Below are positions 57,287 to 58,192 of a DNA stretch of 58,192 nt, one piece after another (within the stretch, counting starts at the first letter, position 1; each line of letters opens with the position of its first letter). Position numbers and translations under genes: made by a program. Below the pieces are notes generated by a model, which saw nothing but the letters and a program-made list of their open reading frames with translations, was not told the origin of the DNA and made no database searches. This stretch comes from JAFTYR01 sp964571375 (GTDB lineage Bacteria > Pseudomonadota > Gammaproteobacteria > Burkholderiales > Burkholderiaceae_F): contig CAZNBL010000003.1 of assembly GCA_964571375.1 (NCBI GenBank), positions 1 to 58,192 on the forward strand. Direction: 5' to 3'.

Positions 57287-58140
57287 TGATCAGTGTGATG
57301 CAGAGAGCTAAAAGGGGACTCGGCCGCAACCGCCGGGTCTTTTGGACGGCGGTGCTCATTCAGTCTTTGATTTTCTGCCTGCTCAGTCAGGTGTTTTTTG
57401 CTCATCTCTGGTTTGACCGTTGGGAGAGTGCTCAGGGGCGCGATCAGGTGACGGTTTTTATGGATCCGTCTCTGTCCCGTGATGCCGAGACTGCTCTTGC
57501 AGAGCGGATCGAAAGACTCGAAGCCGGTCTTTTGCTGGAAAAGCTGGAGGCCGGGACGCTTCTGCAGGAGAAGATGTCCGATCTCTTCAAGGGAAGAGAA
57601 AATCTTCCGATTGCGTATTCCGTTGAGTTTCCGAAGTCCTTTAAGCCGGGGGTGATCGGCGGATTTATCAACACGATCAAGGAATATAAGGGAGTGATTA
57701 CCGTTGCGGCGGATATGGCTTGGATCGAAAAGAGAAGGTCTCTGACGCAGTCGGCCTATTTGGGCGTATTGATCCCGGCTGTTCCGCTTTTTGTCTTAGC
57801 ATTTCTTGTGCTCGGACAGGGGACTGCGACTATTCACAGGATGTTTGCCGCGGAGGAATCGGTACTGCGTATGCTGGGCGGCAGCGGTTGGGTCGTATGG
57901 GGACCGGCATGTTGCACGGCAGCAGCTGCTTACCTGTATTCGCTCGTGATCGGTCTTTTGATTTTCGGTGCGGCGATATTCCTCGGCCTGCATTTATCTC
58001 AGGGAATTATCGACATTCGTATTGCTCTCGATATTCATGAATGCCTGACGGTTCTTCTTGTCGCTGCCGGTCTGATGTTCGCAGCAGTCGGCGGATTTTT
58101 AACGGTCTCTGTCCGAAGAAATCTGCCCGAGGTTCTTTGA
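57286..58140 (+). CDS. ftsX: Cell division protein FtsX
   Basis: Polytopic membrane partner of FtsE. From ATG 57286 (GGAG seven bases upstream; the TTG three bases earlier is less likely) it has 284 residues: a short cytoplasmic start, a first helix (about 20-42), a periplasmic loop of about 120 residues (DQVTVFMDPSLS ... AADMAWIEKR) and three further helices with the FtsX core (ESVLRMLGGSGWVVW, ILFGAAIFLG-type segments). The ftsE stop and this start overlap (TGATG). The periplasmic domain would contact an EnvC- or amidase-like activator. Confidence 0.9.
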   Translation: MISVMQRAKRGLGRNRRVFWTAVLIQSLIFCLLSQVFFAHLWFDRWESAQGRDQVTVFMDPSLSRDAETALAERIERLEAGLLLEKLEAGTLLQEKMSDLFKGRENLPIAYSVEFPKSFKPGVIGGFINTIKEYKGVITVAADMAWIEKRRSLTQSAYLGVLIPAVPLFVLAFLVLGQGTATIHRMFAAEESVLRMLGGSGWVVWGPACCTAAAAYLYSLVIGLLIFGAAIFLGLHLSQGIIDIRIALDIHECLTVLLVAAGLMFAAVGGFLTVSVRRNLPEVL

Positions 58141-58192
58141 TTTCGGCGGGTTTCACTGCCTGCAGATTGGGTAAAATCCTCACCATATGAGT

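Noticed and set aside
1..58192. tRNA, rRNA, CRISPR arrays, insertion sequences, prophage genes
   Set aside because: None recognised by eye. No clover-leaf sequences, spaced direct repeats or transposase/integrase motifs were found in spacers or ORFs.

Overview
The window is a chromosomal housekeeping region around the replication origin of a betaproteobacterium. My best guess is order Burkholderiales, family Sutterellaceae (Sutterella/Parasutterella-like). This is inferred from several things: Burkholderiales-type orphan families (DUF1840, DUF4390, the about 1,300-residue DUF3683 FAD/Fe-S oxidoreductase); the order rsmB-DUF4390-ntrY-ntrX-like-trkA-trkH; a regulatory-type EIIA-HPr-EI phosphotransferase cluster; a menaquinone (MenA) gene; and moderate GC content. 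No phage, insertion sequence, CRISPR array, rRNA or tRNA was seen.

Layout. 175-4739: coaX, a PBP5-like gene that has lost its catalytic residues, ybeD, menA and a BON-domain lipoprotein. 4740-6276: a 1.5-kb gene-free AT-rich stretch with two clusters of DnaA boxes, the likely oriC. It lies on the 3' side of gyrB and not between dnaA and rpmH. 6277-11326: dnaA-dnaN-gyrB on the minus strand. 11593-14202: rpmH-rnpA-yidD-yidC on the plus strand. 14320-18394: topB, def and an alpha/beta hydrolase. 18597-27387: a long plus-strand run fmt-rsmB-DUF4390-ntrY-ntrX-like-trkA-trkH. 27384-31240: DUF1840, a 312-bp perfect tandem duplication that leaves a truncated extra copy of an EIIA gene, then EIIA-ptsH-ptsI-yecA-like. 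31251-38090: ampG, rsuA, xthA, pyrE and gatCAB (gatB is interrupted by a 10-N assembly gap). 38257-44986: the elongasome operon mreBCD-mrdA-rodA-rlpA. 44994-46929: an M20 peptidase and two small unknown genes. 46987-58140: ilvA, the FAD/Fe-S oxidoreductase, a HIT protein, coaD-rsmD, and ftsY-ppx-ftsE-ftsX.

How the genes work together. Most products serve replication (dnaA, dnaN, gyrB, topB), ribosome and translation functions (rpmH, rnpA, def, fmt, rsmB, rsmD, rsuA, gatCAB), membrane protein insertion (yidC, yidD, ftsY), cell shape and envelope (mreBCD, mrdA, rodA, rlpA, ampG, ftsEX) and cofactor synthesis (coaX, coaD, menA). NtrY with its response regulator and the EIIA-HPr-EI set look like signalling modules; no PTS permease is present here.

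The most interesting observations are two envelope proteins with lost catalytic motifs (the DacA/PBP5 homologue and the FtsE ATPase), the position and two-cluster form of the putative origin, a hairpin placed exactly between a strong Shine-Dalgarno and the start of a small unknown gene, and the perfect 312-bp duplication. I did not find a wholly new multi-gene system; the rest of the region is conserved core genome.
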